Below are positions 1 through 8,694 of a DNA stretch of 64,000 bases, piece after piece. The translations under genes were made by a program, and so were the position numbers. Position 1 is the first letter of the stretch, and each line of letters begins with the position of its first letter. Below the pieces are notes generated by a model. The model saw only the letters and a program-made list of their open reading frames with translations. It searched no databases and was not told where the DNA came from. Source of the DNA: Chlorobiota bacterium (GTDB lineage Bacteria; Bacteroidota; Chlorobiia; Chlorobiales; Chlorobiaceae); the NCBI GenBank assembly GCA_016868665.1, contig VGGK01000007.1, positions 1 through 64,000 on the forward strand, in the 5' to 3' direction.

Positions 1-220
1 GCTTCGATGCCATTTTTTCGGCTATCGACGCCTCGATTGCCGGACCGACCAGCTTTTTGAGCATTCCTGCCGGGACATGACCTTTTCTGAATCCCTTGAT
101 CTGTACCGTTCTTTTTGCCTCTTCAAGTTCCTGGTCGTATTCCGTTCCGAACTCTTCGGCTGCCAGTATTATTTCCAGCTGCTGTTCGGTGTCACTGATT
201 TTCGTAATGTTCTTTTGCAA
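1..220 (-). CDS. tig: Trigger factor, N-terminal part (cut by window edge)
   Basis: Ribosome-associated peptidyl-prolyl isomerase and chaperone that meets nascent chains at the exit tunnel. Only the N-terminal ribosome-binding domain (about 73 residues) is inside the window. It contains the family signature [10 protein letters not shown], the ribosome-docking loop. I place the start at a TTG codon (218-220), which gives the family-typical opening [17 protein letters not shown]. An in-frame ATG at 290-292 would add 24 residues without trigger-factor similarity, so it is less likely. Neither start has a clear Shine-Dalgarno sequence. The gene continues off the left edge. Identification rests on recognition of the N-domain motif. 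Confidence 0.85.
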   Translation of the reverse strand, partial: MQKNITKISDTEQQLEIILAAEEFGTEYDQELEEAKRTVQIKGFRKGHVPAGMLKKLVGPAIEASIAEKMASK

Positions 221-318
221 GGCTGTCTCGGTTTGTTGATGAGTATGATAGTCAAAAATAAAAGTTCCAAAGATACAAAATAATCGTCGCATTTAAAACA
301 GGGAGCGCCGGCGATCGG

Positions 319-1596
319 CTAACGAGACGGTTTGTATACCAGCGTCGAAAGCCTCGATTCATCGAAAAGCAGCGAGGCTGCCTCAGCGATATCTTCGCTG
401 CCGACTCCCTCGATGGCGGCGATTTTTTCGGCAAGCGGCACATGCCGTCCGAAATAGGAGAGATCGGTTGCAAGATGCGACATGCGGCGCGTCATTTTTT
501 CGGTACCCATAAGCAGCGAGCCAAGGAGTTTCGATTTCGCCGACCGGAGCTCATCGGCTGTCGGTACGGCAAGGTCCGGTCTTTTGAGCACCTCAGCGAG
601 AACATCGAGAGTCTTCCCGACCTTGTTGCCGTCGGTACCAGCATAGATGTTCATGACGGTAAGATCGTCGAAGAACGCAATAGTCGAATAGGCGCTGTAG
701 ACAAGAGCGAGTTTTTCGCGCAGTTCGAGGTTCAGCATCGAACTCATGCCGTTTCCGAGCAGGGTATTGAGCACCATCAGGGCGTGGAACGACGCGTCAT
801 CCCGCGCGATGAGGGTGCCGAGCACGATCTGGGCCTGGTGGATCCGTTTTTTCGGAGCGCGTCTGAACGGTGTGTACGCTTCAGGAAGAAACGGCTTGCG
901 TACGGGGAGCGGATCGTCTGCGGCAGGGAGCGTCGAAAAGCAGCGTTCCGCCAGCCGCATGAAATCGTCATGCCTGATATTGCCCGTTGCGGTGAGGAAC
1001 ATTTTTTCCGGTCGGTAAAAATCCGACATGAAGTTCCGAAGATCGCTGCCGGTAAAGCCGTTTACACTGTTTTCGGTTCCGAGAATCGTGCGCCCGAGAG
1101 GGTGTCTGCCGAAGAGGCTGCGGTCGAAATCCTCGAAAACCAGCTCTTCGGGAGTATCGTTCACGCTGCTGATTTCTTCGAGCACAACCTCTTTTTCTTT
1201 TTCAATCTCCTCTTCGGGGAAAACCGGATTGCATACCAGATCGGCAAGCAGGTCGAGGGACGGGCCGGTAAAGGTATCGAGGCATCTGAGGTAGATGCAG
1301 GTCTGCTCTTTTGTCGTATAAGCATCGAGATATCCGCCAGTGCGCTCGATACCGCAGGCTATTTCGATATAATCGCGGTTTCCGGTGCCTTTGAAGAGCG
1401 CATGTTCGATGAAATGCGCCAGTCCGCTTTTCCGGGCGGGGTCATCGCGAGATCCCGCGTCGATATGAATGCCGAGGGTGACGCTCTGTACCCAGGGAAC
1501 ATGGTCGGTTATCACACGCAGGCCGTTGGAAAGAATGCCGCTTTCGATGCTTTCTGCAAGGCATCCCGGTTCCGGTTCCTGATAGCGTTCGGGCAT
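319..1596 (-). CDS. M16-family zinc metallopeptidase (mitochondrial processing peptidase-like)
   Basis: 425-residue pitrilysin/M16-type peptidase. The inverted zinc motif HxxEH is visible as HFIEH (residues 61-65) within the usual G-L-A-HFIEHALFKGT context. The downstream acidic segment (around residues 135-145, EKEVVLEEIS) supplies the third zinc ligand expected in this family. The single-domain-pair length of about 420 residues fits the bacterial YmxG/PqqL-short class that works as a dimer. The substrate cannot be told from sequence, and no secretion signal is obvious. It lies 27 bp or more downstream of the divergent-looking tig start and is transcribed the same way as tig. Confidence 0.9.
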   Translation of the reverse strand: MPERYQEPEPGCLAESIESGILSNGLRVITDHVPWVQSVTLGIHIDAGSRDDPARKSGLAHFIEHALFKGTGNRDYIEIACGIERTGGYLDAYTTKEQTCIYLRCLDTFTGPSLDLLADLVCNPVFPEEEIEKEKEVVLEEISSVNDTPEELVFEDFDRSLFGRHPLGRTILGTENSVNGFTGSDLRNFMSDFYRPEKMFLTATGNIRHDDFMRLAERCFSTLPAADDPLPVRKPFLPEAYTPFRRAPKKRIHQAQIVLGTLIARDDASFHALMVLNTLLGNGMSSMLNLELREKLALVYSAYSTIAFFDDLTVMNIYAGTDGNKVGKTLDVLAEVLKRPDLAVPTADELRSAKSKLLGSLLMGTEKMTRRMSHLATDLSYFGRHVPLAEKIAAIEGVGSEDIAEAASLLFDESRLSTLVYKPSR

Positions 1597-1770
1597 AGGG
1601 AGAAAAATTTATGATAGCGATGATTGGAATTAAGCGCAATGTAGTTTTAATTCGTATTTTTATGAACAGACTACTCTTTGATATCGTTGCATGAATACGG
1701 TTCAGAGAACCTGTCCGGATGACGCGTAAGGTTCATTCCGGAACGGCTGAAAGATACGGTTTTCTCTTGC

Positions 1771-2760
1771 ATGGTCACGACATCCATTCTTATTACCGGC
1801 GCAACCGGATACATCGGTTCACAGGTTATGCTGGAACTGCTTGCACGCTACGGCGACAGGTTCAGACTGAAAATACTGGCCAGGCACTCTTCGGACTGTT
1901 CGTTTCTTTCCGGTCTTCCCGTCGAGGTTTTCCGGGCCGATCTGCTCGACGCGCCTTCCATAAACGAGGTTTTTGATGGGGTCGATACGGTTTTTCATTG
2001 CGCAGGGCTCATCGCCTATACTGGAAATTTCAGGAACCGGCTCTATGACGTGAACGTAGTCGGCACACGCAACGTCGTCAATGCCTGTATCGAGCATCGG
2101 GTGCGTCGTCTGGTCGTGACCAGTTCCATTGCCGCAATAGGCGGTACCGAAGACGGTTCTCCCTCTTCGGAGTCCTCCTCTTTCATGGAGTGGCAGCGCA
2201 GGAACGGTTATATGGAGTCGAAACACCTTGCCGAACTTGAGGCGCTCCGCGGGGTTGCAGAGGGGCTAGATACCGTGATGGTGAACCCCGGGGTAGTCAT
2301 CGGCGTCGATAGCGGCAACAAGGCTTCTGTAAGTTCGTCGAACGAGGTGCTCCGGCTGATCCATAAGGGTCGGCTGCCCTTCTGTCCGTCGGGCGGAACC
2401 GGATTTGTCGATGTGCGCGACGTTGCAGCGGCGCATCTGGAGGCATGGCAGAAAGGGGCGACCGGTAAGCGCTATATCGTTGTCGGCCACAACCGGACTT
2501 TCGCCGAGCTGTTCGAAGCCATACGGCGAATGCCCGGAAGTTCCATGAAACGGGTCTATCCGCTGCCAGGCGCGGCAATTTTCCTTGCCGGTCTCGGTGG
2601 GGAACTCTGGTCGCTGCTTTCCCGGAAGCCCTCCTTCATAAGCATCGAAAGCTCCCGGGCGGCCTCAAGAACGCTTGTTTACCGGAATGACCGCTCGATA
2701 AAGGAATTGGGGATGGTCTACCGTCCGCTCGAGGATACCCTTGCGGCAGCCCTGAATTGA
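1771..2760 (+). CDS. NAD(P)-dependent epimerase/reductase, extended SDR family
   Basis: 329-residue extended short-chain dehydrogenase. The Rossmann motif TGATGYIG sits at residues 9-16, and the catalytic YxxxK is visible as YMESK with an upstream serine in VVTSSIAA. The overall look is that of the dihydroflavonol-4-reductase/3-beta-HSD-like subgroup, whose members act on varied alcohols, sugars or isoprenoids. The substrate here is not predictable. The gene stands 48 bp upstream of recA on the same strand. A second, diverged member of the same subfamily lies at 62243-63316. Confidence 0.85.
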   Translation: MVTTSILITGATGYIGSQVMLELLARYGDRFRLKILARHSSDCSFLSGLPVEVFRADLLDAPSINEVFDGVDTVFHCAGLIAYTGNFRNRLYDVNVVGTRNVVNACIEHRVRRLVVTSSIAAIGGTEDGSPSSESSSFMEWQRRNGYMESKHLAELEALRGVAEGLDTVMVNPGVVIGVDSGNKASVSSSNEVLRLIHKGRLPFCPSGGTGFVDVRDVAAAHLEAWQKGATGKRYIVVGHNRTFAELFEAIRRMPGSSMKRVYPLPGAAIFLAGLGGELWSLLSRKPSFISIESSRAASRTLVYRNDRSIKELGMVYRPLEDTLAAALN

Positions 2761-2807
2761 TCTCTATCTCTATGGATTTTTTTAATTTTATGACCGGAAT
2801 ATAACCT

Positions 2808-3854
2808 ATGGACAACAGCAATAAAGAGCACGGAGCGGATGCGGTCGATCCCGCGAAACTCAAGCAACTGAACATTGCAGTCGATGCGCTTGAAAAACAG
2901 TTCGGCAAAGGCACCATCATGCGCATGGGCGACGGTGCGCCGATTCTGCAGGTGCAGGCCATACCGACCGGCTCGATGACGCTCGACTTTGCGCTCGGCG
3001 TCGGGGGTTTGCCCCGCGGCAGAGTAACGGAAATCTATGGGCCCGAATCGTCAGGAAAGACCACCCTCGCCCTGCATGTCATAGCAGAAGCGCAGAAAGA
3101 GGGTGGAATTGCCGCCATCGTCGATGCCGAGCATGCCTTCGATCCTGCCTATGCCCGCAAACTCGGCGTGGATATCAATGCGCTGCTCATCAGCCAGCCG
3201 GAATCGGGCGAGCAGGCTCTCAGCATTGTCGAAACCCTCGTGCGAAGCGGAGCCGTGGACGTCATTGTCGTTGACTCCGTCGCGGCCCTCGTTCCGCAGG
3301 CGGAACTCGAAGGCGAGATGGGCGACAGCGTCGTCGGTCTCCAGGCCCGTCTCATGAGCCAGGCTTTGCGCAAGCTCACCGGTGCAATTTCAAAATCGAG
3401 CGCGGTCTGCATTTTCATCAACCAGCTGCGCGACAAGATAGGGGTCATGTACGGTTCGCCCGAAACCACCACCGGAGGCAAGGCATTGAAGTTCTACTCC
3501 TCGGTACGTCTCGATATCCGCAAGATCGCCCAGATCAAGGACGGCGACGAAATCATCGGAAACCGCACCAAGGTTAAGGTGGTCAAGAACAAGGTCGCGC
3601 CTCCGTTCAAAAGCGCCGAGTTCGATATTCTCTATGGCGAAGGCATCTCCGTACTCGGCGAACTGATCGACCTGGCAGTCGAGTTCGGCGTGGTGAAAAA
3701 ATCCGGATCATGGTTCAGTTACGGCCAGGACAAACTCGGGCAGGGACGCGAAGCGGCCAAGAAGGCACTTCGCGAAGACCGTTCGCTTTTCCAGCAGATA
3801 TATGTGCAGGTCCGCGAACTCATGACCGGTACGGCTGAAATCATCACCGGCTGA
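2808..3854 (+). CDS. recA: Recombinase RecA
   Basis: 348-residue RecA, the strand-exchange ATPase that also triggers LexA cleavage. The Walker A motif GPESSGKTT, the Walker B region with [12 protein letters not shown], and the L2-loop region around [13 protein letters not shown] are all intact. The length is typical. The start follows an AT-rich leader, and the first codons ([14 protein letters not shown]) form the usual variable N-terminal tail. It is followed after 2 bp by a tRNA-dihydrouridine synthase gene and then asd, so the three are probably co-transcribed. I saw no obvious SOS box directly upstream, but no systematic motif scan was possible. Confidence 0.98.
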   Translation: MDNSNKEHGADAVDPAKLKQLNIAVDALEKQFGKGTIMRMGDGAPILQVQAIPTGSMTLDFALGVGGLPRGRVTEIYGPESSGKTTLALHVIAEAQKEGGIAAIVDAEHAFDPAYARKLGVDINALLISQPESGEQALSIVETLVRSGAVDVIVVDSVAALVPQAELEGEMGDSVVGLQARLMSQALRKLTGAISKSSAVCIFINQLRDKIGVMYGSPETTTGGKALKFYSSVRLDIRKIAQIKDGDEIIGNRTKVKVVKNKVAPPFKSAEFDILYGEGISVLGELIDLAVEFGVVKKSGSWFSYGQDKLGQGREAAKKALREDRSLFQQIYVQVRELMTGTAEIITG

Positions 3855-3856
3855 CA

Positions 3857-4900
3857 ATGAAAATAGGCTCGATCGATATAGACCGCCCGGTCATTCTCGC
3901 CCCCATGGAAGACGTGACCGACCAGGCATTCCGGCAGCTCTGCAAAAGGTGCGGGGCCGATATTGTCTATACCGAATTCATCAGCGCCGAAGCGCTGCGC
4001 AGGGGGATCGAAAAAACCGTGCGCAAGCTGCGGGTCGACGCCGTCGAACGTCCCGTTGCCGTACAGATTTTCGGGAGTACCGTCGAATCGATGATCGAGG
4101 CGGCCGCAGTCGCCGAAACCTACAGCCCGGATTTTCTCGACATTAACTTCGGTTGTCCCACAAAAAAAGTAGCCGGCAAGGGAGCCGGCGCGGCTCTGCT
4201 CAGGGAGCCCGATACAATGCAGGCAATCGCCGAAGCCGTCGTCAGGCGTGTCGGGATTCCGGTAACGGCCAAAACCAGGATAGGCTGGGACCACGATTCC
4301 ATCAACATCGTCGATGTCGTGCATCGGCTTCAGGATGCCGGTATCCAGGCTCTTGCCATTCACGGGCGTACCCGCAGCGACATGTACAAAGGGCGAGCTG
4401 ACCGGGGATGGATAGCGGAAGCGAAACGTCATGCGACGATTCCCGTCATCGCCAACGGCGACATCTGGTCGGCCGACGATGCTCTTGCCATGATCACCGA
4501 GACCGGAGCGGACGGCATCATGATCGGACGCGGCTCTATCGGGAACCCGTTTATTTTCAGTCAGGTCAGGCATCTCATGAAAACCGGCACACACGCGCCT
4601 CCGCCGGGTTTCCGCGAGAGGATCCATGCCGCAGTCGAGCATCTTCGTCTCTCCGTGCACTTCAAGGGAGAGAAATACGGCAACCTTGAAATGCGCAGGC
4701 ACTATGCCACCTACCTCAAAGGTCTGCCGAAGGTATCGCATGTTCGCAACCAGCTTGTCCGCGAGGAGAACTGGGAGCATGTCGTCGAAATCCTCCTGGC
4801 CTATGAAGCCGAATGTGAAGGATACGCCCGCGAGGGGCGCATCATGGAACATGCGGAGTACCTTAACGACCATTCGGAAAAACTTGTTTTGAATTATTAA
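3857..4900 (+). CDS. dus: tRNA-dihydrouridine synthase (DusB/NifR3 family)
   Basis: 347-residue flavin-dependent enzyme that reduces uridines in the tRNA D-loop to dihydrouridine. The TIM-barrel opening PMEDVTDQAFR, the catalytic cysteine in DINFGCPTKKV, and the FMN phosphate loop GIMIGRGSIGNP are all present. The C-terminal helical tRNA-binding part (from about residue 245) includes the characteristic MRRHYATYLKG segment. The start lies 2 bp after the recA stop, which indicates translational coupling. I call it DusB-like by overall pattern, but the specific uridine target cannot be assigned from sequence. Confidence 0.92.
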   Translation: MKIGSIDIDRPVILAPMEDVTDQAFRQLCKRCGADIVYTEFISAEALRRGIEKTVRKLRVDAVERPVAVQIFGSTVESMIEAAAVAETYSPDFLDINFGCPTKKVAGKGAGAALLREPDTMQAIAEAVVRRVGIPVTAKTRIGWDHDSINIVDVVHRLQDAGIQALAIHGRTRSDMYKGRADRGWIAEAKRHATIPVIANGDIWSADDALAMITETGADGIMIGRGSIGNPFIFSQVRHLMKTGTHAPPPGFRERIHAAVEHLRLSVHFKGEKYGNLEMRRHYATYLKGLPKVSHVRNQLVREENWEHVVEILLAYEAECEGYAREGRIMEHAEYLNDHSEKLVLNY

Positions 4901-4919
4901 TGAACCTTTATATCCACGT

Positions 4920-5948
4920 ATGAGCAGTTCAGATTTCCGCTACCGAGTAGCGGTGCTCGGCGCGACCGGACTTGTCGGCCGCACCATGATCCAGGTCCTT
5001 GAGGAGAGAAATTTTCCCGCAGACGAAATCGTGCCGCTCGCTTCGCCAAGAAGCGCCGGCCAGGTCGTCCGGTTCAAAGGCCGCGAGTTCGTTACCGCAG
5101 TCCCGTCCGAAGAGATTTTCCGTAACGTCGATATCGCGCTCTTCTCCGCCGGAGCATCGGCGAGCAGAGAGTGGGCGCCGGTGGCCGCTGCGGCAGGGGC
5201 CGTCGTCATCGATAACTCCTCCGCTTTTCGCATGGAGCCAGGTATTCCGCTTGTGGTTCCGGAAGTCAATCCCGAAGCCATTTTCAAAGCAGACGGCAAA
5301 CCCGCGGGCATTATCGCCAATCCCAACTGTTCCACCATACAGATGGTTGTAGTGCTCAAACCGCTTCACGACCGCTACCGGTTGAAAAGGGTCGTCGTTT
5401 CGACTTACCAGTCGGTTACCGGCAAAGGCAAGGCGGGACGGGACGCCCTCGAGAACGAGCTTGCCGGCCAGATGCAGGAACAGTTCACGCATTTCCACCA
5501 GATCGCCTTCAACGCAGTGCCGCAGATCGACGCCTTCACCGACAACGGCTATACCAGGGAGGAGATGAAAATGGTGAACGAAACGCGCAAGATCATGGCT
5601 GACGATACTCTTGCGGTCTCTCCAACCACAGTGCGCATCCCGGTATACGGCGGCCATGGAGAGTCTCTGAACATCGAGTTTGAGAACGATTTCGACATCG
5701 ACGAGGTGCGCTCCATTCTTGCGTCCGCCCCCGGAGTGATTCTTCAGGACGATCCGTCCGCCCGCATCTATCCGATGCCGCTGACTTCATACGAGCGCGA
5801 CGAAGTATTCGCCGGAAGGATCCGTCGCGACTACTGGAACCCGAAGACCCTGAACATGTGGATCGTAGCCGACAACCTCAGAAAAGGCGCGGCGACCAAT
5901 GCCGTACAGATCGCCGAGGTCATAGCGGCACGGCAGCGGAAAGCCTGA
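4920..5948 (+). CDS. asd: Aspartate-semialdehyde dehydrogenase
   Basis: 342-residue NADP-dependent enzyme that converts aspartyl phosphate to aspartate semialdehyde, the branch point to lysine/diaminopimelate, threonine and methionine. It shows the N-terminal nucleotide motif GATGLVGRTM, the catalytic cysteine in ANPNCSTIQM, and the acyl-binding and histidine region around VPVYGGHGES. The length is usual. It is the third gene of the recA-dus-asd run. A REP-like hairpin (5955-5982) just after the stop probably ends the transcript. Confidence 0.95.
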   Translation: MSSSDFRYRVAVLGATGLVGRTMIQVLEERNFPADEIVPLASPRSAGQVVRFKGREFVTAVPSEEIFRNVDIALFSAGASASREWAPVAAAAGAVVIDNSSAFRMEPGIPLVVPEVNPEAIFKADGKPAGIIANPNCSTIQMVVVLKPLHDRYRLKRVVVSTYQSVTGKGKAGRDALENELAGQMQEQFTHFHQIAFNAVPQIDAFTDNGYTREEMKMVNETRKIMADDTLAVSPTTVRIPVYGGHGESLNIEFENDFDIDEVRSILASAPGVILQDDPSARIYPMPLTSYERDEVFAGRIRRDYWNPKTLNMWIVADNLRKGAATNAVQIAEVIAARQRKA

Positions 5949-5954
5949 CGGTGA

Positions 5955-5982
5955 GGAGGGCGGACAGGAATGGCCGCCCTCC
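5955..5982. repeat. REP-like palindromic hairpin, copy A (terminator-like)
   Basis: A perfect 9-bp inverted repeat (5955-5963 with 5974-5982) encloses a loop containing ACAGGAATGG. The core matches two other copies at 46883-46902 and 47038-47061 (GGCGGACA, loop GGAA, TGTCCGCC). It lies between the convergent genes asd and the unknown gene at 6000. It may serve as a bidirectional terminator as well as being a dispersed repeat. No long T-tract follows directly on the plus strand, although a TTTTT run appears near 5996-6000. Confidence 0.65.
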
Positions 5983-5999
5983 GTTCAGGAGAGACTTTT

Positions 6000-6872
6000 T
6001 CAGGAGGAAAAACAGGGCGCCTGCCCGAGGACCATCAGCGCGGTTTCGATGGCCTTCGATGCGGCCACTGTCAATGACAGTTTTTTTCCGGTAAACCCGA
6101 TCTCTTCAGGAATGCCCGGCGGCACGATACGGCAGGATGTTTCCCTTTCGAGCAGACGCGTCATCGCCCGGTCTGCCAGGAAGCCGCCGACCCGGACCGC
6201 GCATCCGGTGCAGGCCTTAGAGCTCCGAAGTTCATGAATTGCGAAATACTCCGCTTCCTTTCTGTTCTTTACACTCCTGCAGTTGAAATATTCCGCTCTT
6301 CCGTTTCTGGCGACCGTCAGCGTGATACGGGCGTTATCAAGATCCAGATCTGCCGCGACCTCTTCGAAACGCGATCGGAAAACCATAGGCAGCAGCGGCG
6401 AACCGCAGAAATGGAGTTGATGGTTTTGCGCAAAACCGGCCGAAAGCGTTACGAGCGGTTCCGCTCTGTAAAACAGTATGAGGTTTTTTTCAAGCCCGTC
6501 GGCTTCAGAGGAATCTGCGCAGGGGACGTGATCGTGCAGGTATTCATCCGGTCTGTGCAGAAAATGAGATGCTTCGATTCTGCAGTAATCGGTACGGGCG
6601 GTACCGGAAGCGCCACAAGGAAAATAGGCTTTCAGCGGCAGATAGGCCTCGGGACAGTAGCAGAGCGCAAGATTTTCTCCCCGGTGCTTTTCGGTCAGCG
6701 AAACCAGTTTTTTCATGGCCCGCTGCCGATGCTTTCCTTCAAGGTACTCTCCTCCGTATGGCACCGTTTCTGATGCGGTAATCACGCAAGCGCTCCCGAT
6801 ACCGGGAGTTTTTATTCTCACGAAAGCACTTTCCGTGCGATCGATAACACATGCCAGGAGACTTTTACTCAT
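6000..6872 (-). CDS. Unrecognised conserved-looking protein, 290 aa
   Basis: I do not recognise a family with confidence. The protein is soluble-looking, with no signal peptide or membrane span. The N-terminal half alternates strands and polar helices. Near the C-terminus a C-x2-C pair (KACTGCAVRVGG) is followed by a stretch with actin-fold-like hydrophobic spacing. A DUF3822-like or other actin-like ATPase relationship is possible but unproven. Its ATG directly abuts the stop codon of the upstream helix-hairpin-helix gene (6873), so the two are surely translated from one mRNA. Codon usage resembles that of neighbouring genes. Confidence 0.7.
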   Translation of the reverse strand: MSKSLLACVIDRTESAFVRIKTPGIGSACVITASETVPYGGEYLEGKHRQRAMKKLVSLTEKHRGENLALCYCPEAYLPLKAYFPCGASGTARTDYCRIEASHFLHRPDEYLHDHVPCADSSEADGLEKNLILFYRAEPLVTLSAGFAQNHQLHFCGSPLLPMVFRSRFEEVAADLDLDNARITLTVARNGRAEYFNCRSVKNRKEAEYFAIHELRSSKACTGCAVRVGGFLADRAMTRLLERETSCRIVPPGIPEEIGFTGKKLSLTVAASKAIETALMVLGQAPCFSS

Positions 6873-7424
6873 TTACTCAAGCGTAAGATGCTTTTTCAGG
6901 ACTTCGAGCTTTTTTTCACCGATTCCCTTCACTTCAAGCAGATCCTCATGACGCTCAATGCGTCCGCCTTTTGAGGCTCTGAAGGTGACAAGGCGTTTTG
7001 CCATGACCGGTCCGACTCCGGGAATCTGCTGGAGCTGCTGTTCGGTTGCCCTGTTGAACGCGAGTGTTCCGTTAAAAATCTTTCTGTGCGACCGGGCTGT
7101 TTTTTTCTTTTCGCGGGGCGGTTCCTCACTCTGCTCTGCCACGCCTTGCGACTCGCCGTAACGGGTCATCGGTTCCGTCATGCCGTCTGAACCCCCCGGG
7201 GAGCTTTCCTTCGGGAATATCGTGGCGACGGCAAGCATGCTGTCCACCTCTCTCTCAGAAAGCCGTTCCTGTTCTCTACCCTTTATAACGGCTTCTGCGT
7301 CGCGTGCCGTTCGGAAATTTTTTACCGCGCCGCCAAGCAGAAGAAACACCACAAGGAGTGAGATGACCGATATTTCGGCTCTGGTCAGGCTCAGCCTGAC
7401 AGCGAGCCGGTCAAGAGGATTCAT
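6873..7424 (-). CDS. ComEA-like helix-hairpin-helix membrane protein
   Basis: 183 residues. One transmembrane segment lies at about residues 19-36 (ISVISLLVVFLLLGGAV). A charged, low-complexity linker (residues 45-115) follows, and a C-terminal double HhH domain (about 118-183) carries the two glycine hairpins IPGVGPVMAKR and VKGIGEKKLEVL. HhH pairs of this kind bind duplex DNA without sequence preference in ComEA, where they help DNA uptake. The topology here suggests a membrane-anchored DNA-binding protein. No other competence gene is in the window, so a role in uptake is only an inference. It is coupled to the unknown gene at 6000-6872. Confidence 0.8.
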   Translation of the reverse strand: MNPLDRLAVRLSLTRAEISVISLLVVFLLLGGAVKNFRTARDAEAVIKGREQERLSEREVDSMLAVATIFPKESSPGGSDGMTEPMTRYGESQGVAEQSEEPPREKKKTARSHRKIFNGTLAFNRATEQQLQQIPGVGPVMAKRLVTFRASKGGRIERHEDLLEVKGIGEKKLEVLKKHLTLE

Positions 7425-7444
7425 GGTTCCGGAATGTTGAGGCT

Positions 7445-8569
7445 TCAGATAAAAACCCTGACGACCCTGTTCGAAACCGAACAGAGCACTTCATAACTGA
7501 TACTTCCGGTAATGCGCGCGATGTCGTCGGCCGAAGGGCCTTCCCATCCGAACAATATAGCCTTATCCCCGATTTTTACATCGCTGTTTGTGCCGAGATC
7601 CACCATGATCTGATCCATGGTGACGTTCCCGATCTGCGGAAAGGATTTTCCACCAATAACCACGCTCCCCCTGTTTGACAGCGATCTCGGGTATCCATCG
7701 GCATACCCTGCGGCAATGGTGGCTACCCGTCGAGGGTCGGGCGCCACCCATGTGCGATTGTAGCTGACCGTATCGCCGGTACCGACGGTTTTAATGAACA
7801 CCACTTTCGCCTCCAGCTGCATGACCGGTACGACCGGAACCGGGGAATGCATGACGGGATCGGGGAGATAGCCGTAAAGCATGATGCCGGGCCGTACCAT
7901 ATCGAACCAGGAATCCTTGCGGCAGAGCATGGCTCCGCTGCTTGCCGCATGCTTGCAGACGGTTCTGCCTGATTCCGATTCATACTGCGTCACCAGTTCC
8001 CTGAACCGGTCAAGCTGCAGGGCGGTAAAGCCGTCCGGTCTTGAACCTTCGGCAAAATGGGTATAGATACCCTTCAGTTCGATGTTTCCGGAGTTCCTGA
8101 CGGCGCGGAGCAGTTCCATGGTTTCCGCAGGAGGCAGTCCGAGACGTCCCATGCCGGTATCCGTCTTGACATGAACGGACAGCCTTTTCCCGTTAGACGC
8201 TGCGATCGCTTCTGCGGCATGCAGGATTTCGAAACTGCACAGGGTCATCGCTATGTCATAGCGGAGATAGCTCTCGATCTGCGATACGAGCGGCGAAGAA
8301 AAGGCAAGAATGGCTGACTGCTGCCGAACCCCTCCTCCCGTTCTCAGGGCCATGGCTTCCTGAATATTGGCGACGCCGAAATCGCTTATTCCGGCAGTTT
8401 CCAGCGAAGCCGCGACACGGTTCGCGCCATGTCCGTAGGCGTTGGCCTTGACAACGGCCATAATGCGCGTTTTGCCTTCGGTCCACTGCCGGATACGGCG
8501 AACGTTCCCTTCAAGGTGCGAGAGTGCAATGCGGGCTTCCGCCATCGGAAGGGGAGCGGGATCGGTCAT
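7445..8569 (-). CDS. alr: Alanine racemase
   Basis: 374-residue fold-type III PLP enzyme that interconverts L- and D-alanine for peptidoglycan. The PLP lysine lies in AVVKANAYGHG, and the catalytic tyrosine region is visible as TVSYNRTW. The C-terminal beta domain contains the usual MDQIMVDLG segment. The length is typical for a stand-alone Alr, with no MurF fusion. It lies 20 bp upstream, in transcription order, of the HhH gene on the same strand, so it may head that three-gene run. Confidence 0.95.
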   Translation of the reverse strand: MTDPAPLPMAEARIALSHLEGNVRRIRQWTEGKTRIMAVVKANAYGHGANRVAASLETAGISDFGVANIQEAMALRTGGGVRQQSAILAFSSPLVSQIESYLRYDIAMTLCSFEILHAAEAIAASNGKRLSVHVKTDTGMGRLGLPPAETMELLRAVRNSGNIELKGIYTHFAEGSRPDGFTALQLDRFRELVTQYESESGRTVCKHAASSGAMLCRKDSWFDMVRPGIMLYGYLPDPVMHSPVPVVPVMQLEAKVVFIKTVGTGDTVSYNRTWVAPDPRRVATIAAGYADGYPRSLSNRGSVVIGGKSFPQIGNVTMDQIMVDLGTNSDVKIGDKAILFGWEGPSADDIARITGSISYEVLCSVSNRVVRVFI

Positions 8570-8694
8570 GGTTTACGGCAGGAGTTTGTCGATAGTTCGA
8601 TTGTGCTCGGGTGGCTCATGTTTCGTTCGGTAATAAAACATTTTTTATTGCTGATTGTCAAACCTGCCTGTCCGCAGAATTTTTCCGCTTGCCG

